Assembly (NCBI GenBank): GCA_964629975.1
Contig: CAZVUN010000017.1
Coordinates: 1-35,898 of the forward strand
Direction of reading: 5' to 3'
DNA length: 35,898 nt
DNA from: G020354085 sp964629975
GTDB taxonomy: Bacteria; Pseudomonadota; Gammaproteobacteria; Acidiferrobacterales; Sulfurifustaceae
The position numbers were made by a program, and so were the translations under genes. Position 1 is the first letter of the stretch. Each line of letters starts with the position of its first letter. Positions 16,404-24,989 of the stretch are shown here, one piece after another. The notes under the pieces are model-generated. The model was not told the DNA's origin and searched no databases. It saw nothing but the letters and a program-made list of their open reading frames with translations.

Positions 16404-17909
16404 ATGGAGCTGCTCGCCAATCTCGCCATCGGCTTCGATGCGGCGTTGACCCTCACCAATCTGCTCTATTGCCTGCTCGGGGTGGCACTCGGCACGCTGG
16501 TCGGCGTGCTGCCTGGCCTCGGGCCGATCGCCACCATTGCGATTCTGCTGCCGGTCACCTTCACGCTCGAGCCGGTGTCGGCGCTGATCATGCTGGCGGG
16601 CATTTATTATGGCGCGCAATACGGCGGCTCGACCACGGCGATCCTCATCAACCTGCCCGGCGAGGCGACGTCGGTGGCAACCACCCTCGACGGACACGCC
16701 ATGGCCAGGCAGGGCCGCGCCGGGCCGGCGCTCGCGACCGCCGCGATCGGTTCGTTCTTTGCCGGCACGGTCGCGACCTTCCTGCTCGCGGCGTTCGCAC
16801 CACCGCTCGCGGAGCTGGCGCTCAAGTTCGGCCCGCAGGAGTATTTCTCGCTGATGGTGCTGGGTCTGGTGGCCTCCATCGTGCTGGCGCACGGCTCGCT
16901 GCTCAAGGCGATCGGCATGATCCTGCTCGGGCTGGTGCTCGGGCTGATCGGCACCGACGTCAATTCCGGCGCACAACGCTTCACCTTTGGCCTGCCGGAG
17001 CTTGCCGACGGCATCGGCTTCGTGATCGTGGCGATGGGCATGTTCGGCCTCGGCGAGATCATTCGCAACCTCGAACACGAATCGACGCGCACGACCGTGG
17101 TCAAGCGCGTCACCGGCCTGATGCCGACGCGGGAGGATCTGCGGCGCATCGCGGCGCCTATCCTGCGCGGCACGGCGCTCGGTTCGCTGCTCGGCATCCT
17201 GCCGGGCAACGGCGCCCTGCTTGGTTCGTTCACTGCCTACTCGGTGGAGAAGAAGCTCTCCAAGACCCCGGAGCAATTCGGCAAGGGGGCGATCGAAGGG
17301 GTCGCCGCACCGGAGTCGGCCAACAACGCCGGGGCGCAGACCTCGTTCATTCCGATGCTCACCCTCGGCATCCCGTCGAGTCCGGTGATGGCGCTCATGA
17401 TCGGCGCGCTGATCATCCAGGGCATTCAGCCTGGACCCACGGTGATGACGGAGCAGCCCGCGCTGTTCTGGGGAATCATCGTGTCGATGTGGGTCGGCAA
17501 TCTGTTTCTGGTGATTCTCAACCTGCCGCTGATCGGCGTGTGGGTGCGCCTGGTGAGCGCGCCGTATCATCTGCTGTACCCCGTGATCCTGGTGTTTTGC
17601 GGGGTGGGTGTCTACAGCATCAACAGCTCGACGTTTGATGTCTATCTCATGGCCGCCTTCGGCCTGCTCGGCTATGTGTTTGCCAAGCTCGAATGCGAAC
17701 CGGCGCCGATGTTGCTCGGTTTCATCCTCGGACCGATGATGGAAGAGTATCTGCGCCGCGCCATGATCCTCTCGCGCGGTGATCCCACCACGTTCCTCAC
17801 GCGCCCGTTGAGCGCCACCATGCTCGGGCTGGCGGTGCTGGCCCTGATCGTGGTGCTGCTGCCGGCGATTCGCAAGACGCGCCAGGAGGCGTTCAAGGAA
17901 GAAGAATAG
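16404..17909 (+). CDS. tctA: TctA-family large membrane subunit
   Basis: TctA is the large transmembrane subunit that carries out cation-coupled carboxylate uptake. The product is 501 residues with about 11-12 predicted helices. The signature region near the N-terminus (ALGTLVGVLPGLGPIATIAILLP) and GIYYGAQYGGSTTAILINLPGE are diagnostic, as is the repeated inverted motif ILRGTALGSLLGILPGNGALLGSF. A C-terminal membrane half follows, with a charged tail (RKTRQEAFKEEE). No two-component tctDE pair is present. A short GC hairpin (GCCCGC/GCGGGC) follows the stop codon without a T tract. Confidence 0.94.
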   Translation: MELLANLAIGFDAALTLTNLLYCLLGVALGTLVGVLPGLGPIATIAILLPVTFTLEPVSALIMLAGIYYGAQYGGSTTAILINLPGEATSVATTLDGHAMARQGRAGPALATAAIGSFFAGTVATFLLAAFAPPLAELALKFGPQEYFSLMVLGLVASIVLAHGSLLKAIGMILLGLVLGLIGTDVNSGAQRFTFGLPELADGIGFVIVAMGMFGLGEIIRNLEHESTRTTVVKRVTGLMPTREDLRRIAAPILRGTALGSLLGILPGNGALLGSFTAYSVEKKLSKTPEQFGKGAIEGVAAPESANNAGAQTSFIPMLTLGIPSSPVMALMIGALIIQGIQPGPTVMTEQPALFWGIIVSMWVGNLFLVILNLPLIGVWVRLVSAPYHLLYPVILVFCGVGVYSINSSTFDVYLMAAFGLLGYVFAKLECEPAPMLLGFILGPMMEEYLRRAMILSRGDPTTFLTRPLSATMLGLAVLALIVVLLPAIRKTRQEAFKEEE

Positions 17910-17965
17910 GCCCGCCCCCGCCGCGGGCTGTGTGACGCGTTCCGCCACCCGGCGCCAGCGGCCTG

Positions 17966-17971
17966 TATAAT
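17966..17971 (+). promoter_or_regulatory. -10 element immediately before the rpfE-like gene
   Basis: A consensus TATAAT lies eight bases before the ATG at 17980. If it is used, transcription would start at or within a base or two of the start codon, giving a leaderless mRNA. I see no good -35 hexamer at 16-18 bases, so the promoter is only probable. The same spacing recurs before cysM and the YkuD gene. Confidence 0.5.
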
Positions 17972-17979
17972 CGCCGCGC

Positions 17980-19023
17980 ATGTCCCCGGTCGCTTCGCCT
18001 GCGCTTACCCTCGTCGTTCCCGGCTTGTTTGCGGCGTCCGCCTCCGCGGGCGATGCCAGCGGCGCCGCGCTGCCGGCGTTGCGGGCGCTGCTGGCGCGCG
18101 CCGATGCGCAGGCGCAGCCGGTAACGGGCCTCGAGGCACGGTTGTTCGGCCTGTTCGGCGTGGCGGCCGAGCCGGGCGCGGATCTGCCGGTGGCCGCGGT
18201 CACGCGGGTCCTCGATCTCGGCGTGATCGACAACGGCTGGTGGTTGCGCGCCGACCCGGTGCACCTCGTCCCCGATCGCGACCGGCTGATCCTGACCGAT
18301 CCGCGGGCGCTCGATCTCACGCCCCAGGAGGCCGGCGCGCTGGCGGCGGAGATCATGGAGGTCTACGCGGGAGAGGGCTGGCTGCTCAAGGCGCCGCACC
18401 CGCAGCGCTGGTACCTGCGCCCACCGCAGGCGCCGCGCCTCGCCACCACGCCGCTGTCCGAGGTCATCGGGCGGGACATTCATCCCTGCCTGCCACGCGG
18501 GCAAGACGGCAAGGCCTGGCACACCCTCCTCAACGAGATGCAGATCCTGCTGCACACCGCGCGTACCAACAGCGCGCGCGAGGCGCAGGGCAAGCTGCCG
18601 GTCAACAGCCTGTGGTTCTGGGGCGGCGGACGCCTGCCGAAAATCGCCACGGCCCCCTGGGCGCGGGTGTGGGGCGCGGAACCACTGGCCCGGGGGCTGG
18701 CGCGCCTCGCGCAGGTGCCGAGCGCCGCGCTGCCCGCCGGCTTCGGCGCGTGGCATCAGGAGCAGCCCCAGGCGCACGGCGCGCATCTCCTCATCCTCGA
18801 TGCGTTGCAGCACGTGACGCGGCGAGCCGACCCGCAGGCGCGTGATCAGTGGCTGGCGGCGTTCGAGCGTGACTGGATCGAACCGGCGCTCGCGGCGCTG
18901 CGTGCCGGCGCGCTCGCGCAGATCAGCGTGCTCGACGAACGTGGACCGTGCTTCGTGCTCGACCGGCGCGCGCTGCGCCGCTGGTGGCGCCGGCGGCGAG
19001 CGCTCGCGGACTACGCCGCATGA
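17980..19023 (+). CDS. RpfE-like protein (COG4255 type)
   Basis: This 347-residue protein resembles the family named after Xanthomonas RpfE, encoded beside recJ in many beta- and gammaproteobacteria. Its biochemical role is unknown. Visible features are a conserved middle segment (LILTDPRALDLTPQEA, GWLLKAPHPQRWYLRPP), HTLLNEMQILLHTARTNSAREAQG, and NSLWFWGGGRLP, the most family-typical stretch. The C-terminus is rich in Arg and Trp. There is no convincing signal peptide or membrane helix. The stop codon overlaps the recJ start as ATGA, so the two are translationally coupled. The family assignment is from memory of motif and context. Confidence 0.75.
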   Translation: MSPVASPALTLVVPGLFAASASAGDASGAALPALRALLARADAQAQPVTGLEARLFGLFGVAAEPGADLPVAAVTRVLDLGVIDNGWWLRADPVHLVPDRDRLILTDPRALDLTPQEAGALAAEIMEVYAGEGWLLKAPHPQRWYLRPPQAPRLATTPLSEVIGRDIHPCLPRGQDGKAWHTLLNEMQILLHTARTNSAREAQGKLPVNSLWFWGGGRLPKIATAPWARVWGAEPLARGLARLAQVPSAALPAGFGAWHQEQPQAHGAHLLILDALQHVTRRADPQARDQWLAAFERDWIEPALAALRAGALAQISVLDERGPCFVLDRRALRRWWRRRRALADYAA

Positions 19024-20762
19024 GTGCCCCGGCCGGCAAGCGCATCGTGCGGCGTGCGCCGGTGCCGCCGGCCGTGCTGGCCGGTATCGGGGCCGACCTG
19101 CACCCGGTGTTGGCGCGGGTCTATGGCGCGCGCCAGGTGACCGCCGCGAGCCAGCTCGAGCGTTCCCTCGAGCGGCTGTGGCCGCCGCAGCTGTTGAAGG
19201 GCATGGACCAGGCGGTTGCGCTGCTCGAGCAGGCCCTGCGCGCGCGCCAGCGCATCCTGGTGGTGGCCGACTTCGATGCCGATGGTGCCACGAGCTGCGC
19301 GCTCGTGGTGCGCGCCCTGCGCGCCATGGGGGCGGCGCAGGTCAGCTACCTCGTGCCGAACCGCTTCGCCTACGGCTATGGCCTGACACCCGAGATCGTC
19401 GCGCTTGCGGCGACACACGCGCCCGATGTGCTGATCACTGTCGATAACGGCATGTCGAGCGTGGCGGGCGTGCGCGCCGCGCGTGCGGCCGGCATGGCCG
19501 TGCTCGTGACCGATCACCACCTGCCGGGGGCGGAGCTGCCGCCGGCCAATGCGATTGTCAACCCGAATCAGCCGGGTGATGAGTTCCCGAGCAAGCATCT
19601 GGCCGGCGTCGGGGTGGCGTTCTACGTGATGCTCGCGCTGCGCGCGCAGCTGCGCGCGCACGGCTGGTTTCGTGCGCAGCGCCTGCCCGAGCCCAACCTC
19701 GCGCAGCTGCTCGACCTGGTCGCGCTTGGCACCGTCGCCGACGTGGTGCCGCTCGACCACAACAACCGCATCCTGGTCGCGCAGGGCCTGGCACGCATCA
19801 ACGCGCAGGTCCTGAGCGAAGGGGTGCGCGCGCTGCTCGACGTCGCCGGTCGCCGGCCCGGGCGCATCACGACCGCCGATCTGGCGTTCTGCGCGGCGCC
19901 GCGCCTGAATGCGGCCGGGCGCCTGGCGGACATGTCACTCGGCATCGAGTGCCTGTTGCAGGACGACGCGGCGCAGGCGCGACGTCTCGCCGCCGAGCTC
20001 GATGGGCTCAACCGCGAGCGCCGCGCGCTCGAGGCCGACATGCAGGCGCAGGCATTGCAGACGCTCGAGGCGCTGAACGCCGATGGCGCGGCGCTGCCCA
20101 AGGGCCTGTGCCTGTTCGACGAGACCTGGCATCAGGGCGTGATCGGGCTGGTGGCCGCGCGCATCAAGGAGCGCGTGCATCGGCCGGTCATCGCCTTGGC
20201 GCCGGCACAGGGCGCCGAGCTCAAGGGCTCGGCGCGCTCGATTCCGGGACTGCACATCCGCGACACGCTCGATGCCGTCGCGGCGCGGCATCCGACCCTG
20301 CTGCAGAAGTTCGGCGGCCACGCCGCGGCGGCGGGTCTGAGCCTGGCGCGCGAGCATCTGGCGGCGTTTCGCGCGGCGTTCGACGCCGAGGTCGGTCGAC
20401 GCCTGTCGGATGAGGATCTCGAGGGGCGCATCTGGACCGACGGCGAGCTCGCGCCCGAAGACTGTACGCTCGCCCTGGCCGAGGCGTTGCGCGCGGCCGG
20501 CCCCTGGGGCCAGGCGTTCCCCGAGCCGGTGTTCGACGGGCGTTTCGAGATCGCCGCACAGCGCGTCGTGGGGGAACGGCACCTCAAGCTCGCGCTGCGC
20601 CACGGGGAGCGCGTGCTGGACGCAATCGCCTTCAACGCCGCGCCGCACGGCACGCCGCTCGCCGCGGCCCGGGTCCACGCCGCCTATCGCCTGGACGTCA
20701 ACGAGTACCAGGGGGAGCGCTCCCTGCAGCTCGTGGTCGAGCATCTACTGCCCGTGGACTGA
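19020..20762 (+). CDS. recJ: Single-stranded-DNA-specific exonuclease RecJ
   Basis: RecJ is the 5'-3' ssDNA exonuclease of the RecF recombination and mismatch-repair pathways. The 580-residue product has the DHH phosphoesterase motifs: VADFDADGATS (Asp84, Asp86, Asp88), TVDNG, and TDHHLP (Asp165-His167). AIVNPNQPGDEFPSKHLAGVGVAF, LGTVADVVPLDHNNR and APRLNAAGRL follow. The DHHA1 domain contains KGSARSIPGLHIRD and KFGGHAAAAGLSL. ATG 19020 overlaps the preceding stop codon; the open frame upstream of it runs inside the rpfE-like gene. Confidence 0.96.
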   Translation: MSAPAGKRIVRRAPVPPAVLAGIGADLHPVLARVYGARQVTAASQLERSLERLWPPQLLKGMDQAVALLEQALRARQRILVVADFDADGATSCALVVRALRAMGAAQVSYLVPNRFAYGYGLTPEIVALAATHAPDVLITVDNGMSSVAGVRAARAAGMAVLVTDHHLPGAELPPANAIVNPNQPGDEFPSKHLAGVGVAFYVMLALRAQLRAHGWFRAQRLPEPNLAQLLDLVALGTVADVVPLDHNNRILVAQGLARINAQVLSEGVRALLDVAGRRPGRITTADLAFCAAPRLNAAGRLADMSLGIECLLQDDAAQARRLAAELDGLNRERRALEADMQAQALQTLEALNADGAALPKGLCLFDETWHQGVIGLVAARIKERVHRPVIALAPAQGAELKGSARSIPGLHIRDTLDAVAARHPTLLQKFGGHAAAAGLSLAREHLAAFRAAFDAEVGRRLSDEDLEGRIWTDGELAPEDCTLALAEALRAAGPWGQAFPEPVFDGRFEIAAQRVVGERHLKLALRHGERVLDAIAFNAAPHGTPLAAARVHAAYRLDVNEYQGERSLQLVVEHLLPVD

Positions 20763-20849
20763 CGCCGCCACCGCCGCGATGTGACCGGTTGGCGCGCAAC
20801 GGCGGCGCTATACTGGAGACAGCGCTCGCTGTCTGCCGCACACCATGCC

Positions 20850-21587
20850 GTGAAAGTCGCCGTTCTGTCCGACATCCACAGTAACCTCGAGGCGCTCGAC
20901 GCCTGCCTGGCCGTGGCCAGCGCGCGCGGTGTTGCGGCCTACGTCTGCCTTGGGGATCTGGTCAACTATGGCGCCGATCCGGCCGCGACCCTCGACCGCA
21001 TCATGCAGTTGCCGGGCCTGGTCGCCGTGCTCGGCAATCACGACGAGGCGATGTTCTTGCCGCCGCGCTGGCCGGCGGGCAGCGAGGTGGAGCAGGCGGC
21101 GGCGTGGACGCGACAGCGCCTGCAACCCGGGCATGTCAGCTTCCTGCGCGATCTCGCCTACGTGCAGCACGCGCACGGTGCCGCCTTCGCGCATGCCGCG
21201 TTCGATGCCCCGAGCCAATGGGAGTACGTCGTGACGACGCGCCAGGCGCAGCGCTGCTTCAAGGTGATGCGGGCGTCGCTGATGTTTCTCGGGCATGTGC
21301 ACGTACCGTGCATCTTCACCGAGCGCGCCGACGGCACGCTGGAAGAGCTCGCGCCGCAGGCCGGCCAGCCGTACGCGCTCGCCGCGGACCGGCGCTACCT
21401 CGTCAATGCCGGCTCGGTCGGCCAACCGCGCGATGGCAACAATGCCGCGTGTTTTGTCATCTACGACTGCGCGGCCCGCAGCGTGTGCTTCGAGCGCGTG
21501 CACTACGCGTATGCGAGCACGGCAGAGAAGATCCGCGCCGCTGGCCTGCACCCGTTTTACGCCGAGCGCCTGGCAAGCGGCCAGTAG
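20850..21587 (+). CDS. Calcineurin-like metallophosphoesterase
   Basis: This 245-residue protein is of the YfcE/MJ0936-like phosphodiesterase type. The metal-binding motifs are in order: LSDIHSN (Asp8, His10), LGDLVNYG, LGNHDEA and LGHVHVP. VNAGSVGQPRDGNN near residue 190 is typical of the group. The physiological substrate is unknown; phosphodiesters or nucleotide-like compounds are usual. I start it at GTG 20850 (MKVAVLSDIHSN); the frame extends 23 codons upstream, but those residues are unlike the family. A TATACT at 20809-20814 may be a -10 element. The gene converges on the kinase-USP gene, leaving five bases between the stop codons. Confidence 0.88.
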   Translation: MKVAVLSDIHSNLEALDACLAVASARGVAAYVCLGDLVNYGADPAATLDRIMQLPGLVAVLGNHDEAMFLPPRWPAGSEVEQAAAWTRQRLQPGHVSFLRDLAYVQHAHGAAFAHAAFDAPSQWEYVVTTRQAQRCFKVMRASLMFLGHVHVPCIFTERADGTLEELAPQAGQPYALAADRRYLVNAGSVGQPRDGNNAACFVIYDCAARSVCFERVHYAYASTAEKIRAAGLHPFYAERLASGQ

Positions 21588-21592
21588 GGCCC

Positions 21593-23152
21593 TCAGGTCG
21601 CGACGTAGCTCGCCGCCACCGCCGCCGGCCGTCGGGTCGCGACCGCCTGCTGACGCGCGCGCGCCGCGCGCTCCTGCACCACGTAGATGGGGCACTTGAT
21701 CGTGGTCAGCACCTTGTAGGCGGTGCTGCCGAGCACGAAACGGCTGAGCGCGCTGCGCTCGCGCGCGCCGATCACCAGCAGGTCGGCCTCGTAGTCGCTG
21801 ACGCAGGCGGCGACGTTGTCGACCGTATCGCCCATGCGCACGTTGATGCCGACCGGGGTCGTGGCGGCGCCGGCGGCGCGCACCAGTTGGGCGAGCTGCG
21901 CGCGCGCCTGCTGGTAGACGGCATTGTGAATCTGCATTTCCTTCTCCCCCGAGGCCATGCCCACGTCCTGGGCGGGCAGCACGGTGAGCACCGTGATCAA
22001 CGACGGCTGCATCTGCGCGAAGCGCAGCGCTTCGGCCAAGATCGCCTGGTTGAGCGCGGCGCTGCGTTCGCCGCCACGCAGGTCGAGCGCCGCGACGATG
22101 CGGTACGGCAGCGCCGCGCGATTGCGGCGGTGCTCCGCAATCCAGCCCTTGAGGGCCTCCAGGCGATCGCCTGCCGGCAGCTCGGAGCGACGGCGCAGCA
22201 ATCTCCCCAGCACACCGCGCGCCGCTGGCGCGCTCGCTGCGTCTGGCATGGCCACCGGGCGCCCGGCGCTGCCGGCGGCGCACCCGGTGTCGAGGCGATC
22301 GAGCGCCGCGTACAGCTCGTCCATGCTGGCGAAGCGCCGGTCCGGAAGATTCTCGAGACAGGTCATGACGATCTGTTCGAACCCCGCGCTCAATGCCGGG
22401 CGGTAGGTACGGGGCGAGACGGGGTTGCGGCGTATGCGCTTGATGACATCGAGGGCGGTCTGGGCGTCCGGGTAGGGCAGCTGCGAGGTGGTCATCTCGA
22501 ACAGCAGCGCGCCCACCGAGAACAGGTCGCTGCGCGGTTCGTCGCGCACGCCGAAGAACTGCTCAGGTGCGATGTAGGCCGGTGTACCCTTCGGTTCCTG
22601 GAACGACTCGTAGATGTGATCCGGCAGGTCGAGGTGGTTGGCCAGGCCGAAATCGATCAGCCGCACCTCGCCCTGTGGCGTGAGCATGATGTTCGACAGC
22701 TTGATGTCGAGGTGCACGATGCGCCGGCGGTGCAGCTCGGCCAGCGCCCGCACGATACGCTTGGCCAGGGCCACGGCCTCGGCCTCACCGAGGCAACCGT
22801 GCGTGCGCAGGTGCGTCCACAGGTCGACGCCCTCGATGTAGTCCATGACCAGGTAGCGGCCGCGCTCGCTGTGGCGCGACACCGGCATGTGGGCGTAGGG
22901 GAAGTCCTCGAGATAGGGCGCGAGGCGCAGTTCGTTCTCGAACGCCACCAGGCTCGCCGGATCGGCGCTCAGCGACCCGCGCGGCACCTTGAGCACCCGC
23001 CGCCGTCCGCCGGTGTCCAGGGCCAGGTACAGCTCGGCCATGCCGCCTTCGCCGATCTTGCGCTCGATGGTAAAACCGTCCAGATGCGCACCGGCTACCA
23101 ACTCATCGCCGGGCGCCGCGCTGGCGAGGGGGGCAGTGGAATGGCTGGTCAT
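21593..23152 (-). CDS. Ser/Thr protein kinase fused to a universal stress protein domain
   Basis: This 519-residue protein joins a Hanks-type kinase (about 27-290) to a C-terminal UspA domain (about 350-500). Kinase motifs are present: GEGGMAELYLA (P-loop, 34-44), Lys55 in VLKVP, HLDIKLSN (Asp149, Lys151, Asn154), DFG (167-169) and APEQFF. Leu in place of Arg in HRD makes it a non-RD kinase, but the catalytic residues are intact. The USP part begins YRIVAALDLRGGERSAALNQ and ends with an ATP-site-like VIGARERSALSRFVLGSTAY, where Glu replaces the second Gly. There is no membrane segment, so it is cytoplasmic. The start at ATG 23152 (MTSHSTAPLAS) gives the normal kinase N-terminus; residues of the longer frame look random. 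It is divergent from cysM. Confidence 0.9.
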   Translation of the reverse strand: MTSHSTAPLASAAPGDELVAGAHLDGFTIERKIGEGGMAELYLALDTGGRRRVLKVPRGSLSADPASLVAFENELRLAPYLEDFPYAHMPVSRHSERGRYLVMDYIEGVDLWTHLRTHGCLGEAEAVALAKRIVRALAELHRRRIVHLDIKLSNIMLTPQGEVRLIDFGLANHLDLPDHIYESFQEPKGTPAYIAPEQFFGVRDEPRSDLFSVGALLFEMTTSQLPYPDAQTALDVIKRIRRNPVSPRTYRPALSAGFEQIVMTCLENLPDRRFASMDELYAALDRLDTGCAAGSAGRPVAMPDAASAPAARGVLGRLLRRRSELPAGDRLEALKGWIAEHRRNRAALPYRIVAALDLRGGERSAALNQAILAEALRFAQMQPSLITVLTVLPAQDVGMASGEKEMQIHNAVYQQARAQLAQLVRAAGAATTPVGINVRMGDTVDNVAACVSDYEADLLVIGARERSALSRFVLGSTAYKVLTTIKCPIYVVQERAARARQQAVATRRPAAVAASYVAT

Positions 23153-23293
23153 AATGACCCACAAAGAGAGCAAGTTCCGTGCCCGTGGCGCCCGGCCGTC
23201 GGGAACAACCGACCGTACGCTCCCCACGCAACCCGCGTGCGCCGGCGCGCCCGGGGCCGGGGCGCACCAGTCCCGACGCCTAGAGGTTTCCTT

Positions 23294-23299
23294 TACAAT
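23294..23299 (+). promoter_or_regulatory. -10 element immediately before cysM
   Basis: TACAAT lies seven bases before ATG 23307, the same spacing as before the rpfE-like and YkuD genes. A start here would give a leaderless or nearly leaderless mRNA. No good -35 hexamer is visible. The 154-base divergent gap to the kinase gene otherwise holds only GC-rich sequence. Confidence 0.45.
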
Positions 23300-23306
23300 G
23301 CACGCC

Positions 23307-24197
23307 ATGCCCTTCAAGACCTTGGAAAACTTCGTCGGCAATACGCCGTTGGTGCGCCTGCAGCGCCTGCCGGGTACCTCGCGCAGCACGGTGCTCGCCA
23401 AGCTCGAGGGCAACAACCCGGCCGGTTCGGTCAAGGACCGGCCGGCACTGTCGATGATCCAGCACGCCGAGGCGCGCGGCGAGATCCGCCCCGGCGATAC
23501 CCTGATTGAAGCCACCAGTGGCAATACCGGCATCGCCCTGGCCATGGCCGCGGCGATGAAGGGCTACCGCATGATCCTGGTCATGCCGGAGCACATGAGC
23601 GTGGAGCGGCGCGCGGTCATGAAGGCGTTCGGCGCCGAGATCGTGCTGGTGTCGAAGGAGGCCAGCATGGAAGGCGCACGTGACCTGGCCGAGGAAATGC
23701 AGCGCGCGGGCAAGGGCAGGGTGCTCGACCAGTTCGCCAATCCCGACAACCCGCGCGCCCACTACGAGACCACCGGCCCCGAGATCTGGCGCGATACCGA
23801 CGGCTCCGTGACGCATTTCGTCAGCTCCATGGGCACAACCGGCACGATCATGGGCGTGGGCACGTTCTTGCGTGAGGCGAACCCCTCGGTGCAGATCGTG
23901 GGGGTGCAGCCGCAGGAGGGTTCCAGCATCCCGGGCATCCGTCGGTGGCCCCCGGCCTATCTGCCCAAGATCTACGATCCATCGCTGCCCGACCGCATCA
24001 TCGACGTCTCGCAGGCCGAGGCCGAGGCCATGACGCGGCGGCTGGCGCGCGAGGAGGGTATCTTCTGCGGGATCTCCTCCGGCGGCGCCACGGTCGCGGC
24101 GCTGCAACTGGCGCGCGAGCTCGACGACGCCGTCATCGTCGTGATCATCTGTGATCGCGGCGACCGCTACCTGTCGACCGGCGTGTTTCCCGACTAG
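23307..24197 (+). CDS. cysM: Cysteine synthase B (O-acetylserine sulfhydrylase)
   Basis: CysM makes cysteine from O-acetylserine and sulfide (or thiosulfate) with PLP. The 296-residue sequence closely matches E. coli CysM: LEGNNPAGSVKDRPALSM with PLP lysine Lys43, EATSGNTGIALAMAAAMKGY, QFANPDNPRAHYETTGPEIW, SSMGTTGTIMGVG, EGSSIPGIRRWPPAYLP and ICDRGDRYLSTGVF. Conservation of the RRWP segment supports CysM over CysK. ATG 23307 puts the PLP lysine near its E. coli position (Lys41). ATG 23298 is an alternative, with AGAGG eleven bases upstream. Compared with E. coli, the protein lacks about ten C-terminal residues. It heads a tight five-gene cluster. Confidence 0.95.
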   Translation: MPFKTLENFVGNTPLVRLQRLPGTSRSTVLAKLEGNNPAGSVKDRPALSMIQHAEARGEIRPGDTLIEATSGNTGIALAMAAAMKGYRMILVMPEHMSVERRAVMKAFGAEIVLVSKEASMEGARDLAEEMQRAGKGRVLDQFANPDNPRAHYETTGPEIWRDTDGSVTHFVSSMGTTGTIMGVGTFLREANPSVQIVGVQPQEGSSIPGIRRWPPAYLPKIYDPSLPDRIIDVSQAEAEAMTRRLAREEGIFCGISSGGATVAALQLARELDDAVIVVIICDRGDRYLSTGVFPD

Positions 24198-24204
24198 GGC
24201 GGCC

Positions 24205-24978
24205 GTGAACGTCCTGGTGTTCGACATCGAAACCGTGCCCGACACCGCGACCGGGCGCCGGCTCTACGGTCTGGGGGACCTGGGCGAGCGGGACGTGGCG
24301 CGCGTGATGGCGGTCAAACGGCGCGAGCAGACCGGGGACTCCGAGTTTCTGCGCCATCACCTGCACCGCATCGTCGCCATTTCCGCGGTGCTGCGCTCAA
24401 ACGACAGCTTTCGCGTCTGGTCGCTGGGCGATCCGGGCTCGGACGAGGCCGACCTGGTGCGCCGCTTCTTCGACGGCATCGACAAGTACACCCCGACCCT
24501 GGTGTCGTGGAACGGATCGGGCTTCGACCTGCCGGTGCTGCACTACCGCGCGCTCAAGCACGGCATCGCGGCGCCGCGCTACTGGGAGACCGGGGCCGAC
24601 GACCAGAGCTTTCGCTGGAACAACTACCTCAACCGCTTCCACGAGCGCCACACCGATCTGATGGATGTGCTGTCCGGCTACCAGGCGCGGGCCACGGCAC
24701 CGCTCGACGAGATCGCGCTGCTGCTCGGCCTGCCGGGCAAGATGGGACACAGCGGGGCGGAAGTCTGGGAGCAGTTCCAGGCCGGGCGTATCGATGCGAT
24801 CCGCGATTACTGCGAGACCGATGCGCTCAACACCTATCTCATCTTCCTGCGCTTCGAGCTGATGCGCGGCAACCTCGACGATACGCAGTACCAGCGCGAG
24901 CTCAAGCTGGTGCGCGACACCCTCGCCGCCGCGGGCAAGCCGCACCTGACCGGCTTCCTCGCGGCCTGGCCGGCCTGA
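24205..24978 (+). CDS. DnaQ-like 3'-5' exonuclease (PolB exonuclease-like)
   Basis: This is a 257-residue predicted 3'-5' exonuclease related to the proofreading domain of DNA polymerase B. Exo I is FDIETVPD with catalytic DxE near residue 6. Exo II is SWNGSGFDLPVLHYRAL. Exo III is DYCETDALNTY with YxxxD. The acidic metal-binding residues are all present, so activity is likely; the DNA or RNA substrate is unknown. GTG 24205 (MNVLVFDIETVPD), preceded by AGGGCGG, is the natural start because residues of the longer frame overlap cysM. It lies seven bases after cysM and eleven before rlmD. Confidence 0.88.
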   Translation: MNVLVFDIETVPDTATGRRLYGLGDLGERDVARVMAVKRREQTGDSEFLRHHLHRIVAISAVLRSNDSFRVWSLGDPGSDEADLVRRFFDGIDKYTPTLVSWNGSGFDLPVLHYRALKHGIAAPRYWETGADDQSFRWNNYLNRFHERHTDLMDVLSGYQARATAPLDEIALLLGLPGKMGHSGAEVWEQFQAGRIDAIRDYCETDALNTYLIFLRFELMRGNLDDTQYQRELKLVRDTLAAAGKPHLTGFLAAWPA

Positions 24979-24989
24979 CCACCGCACGG

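Noticed and set aside
14632..17909. Recent horizontal transfer of tctCBA
   Set aside because: Base composition and codon style look like the neighbours, and there are no repeats, integrase or tRNA boundary around it.
16257..18356. Minus-strand open frame of 699 codons opposite tctA and rpfE-like
   Set aside because: The composition is Arg/His/Gln/Asp-rich with no domain. The plus-strand genes there have clear families and membrane helices.
21104..23509. Plus-strand open frame of 801 codons opposite the kinase-USP gene
   Set aside because: The minus strand carries intact kinase and USP motifs; this frame is its complement.
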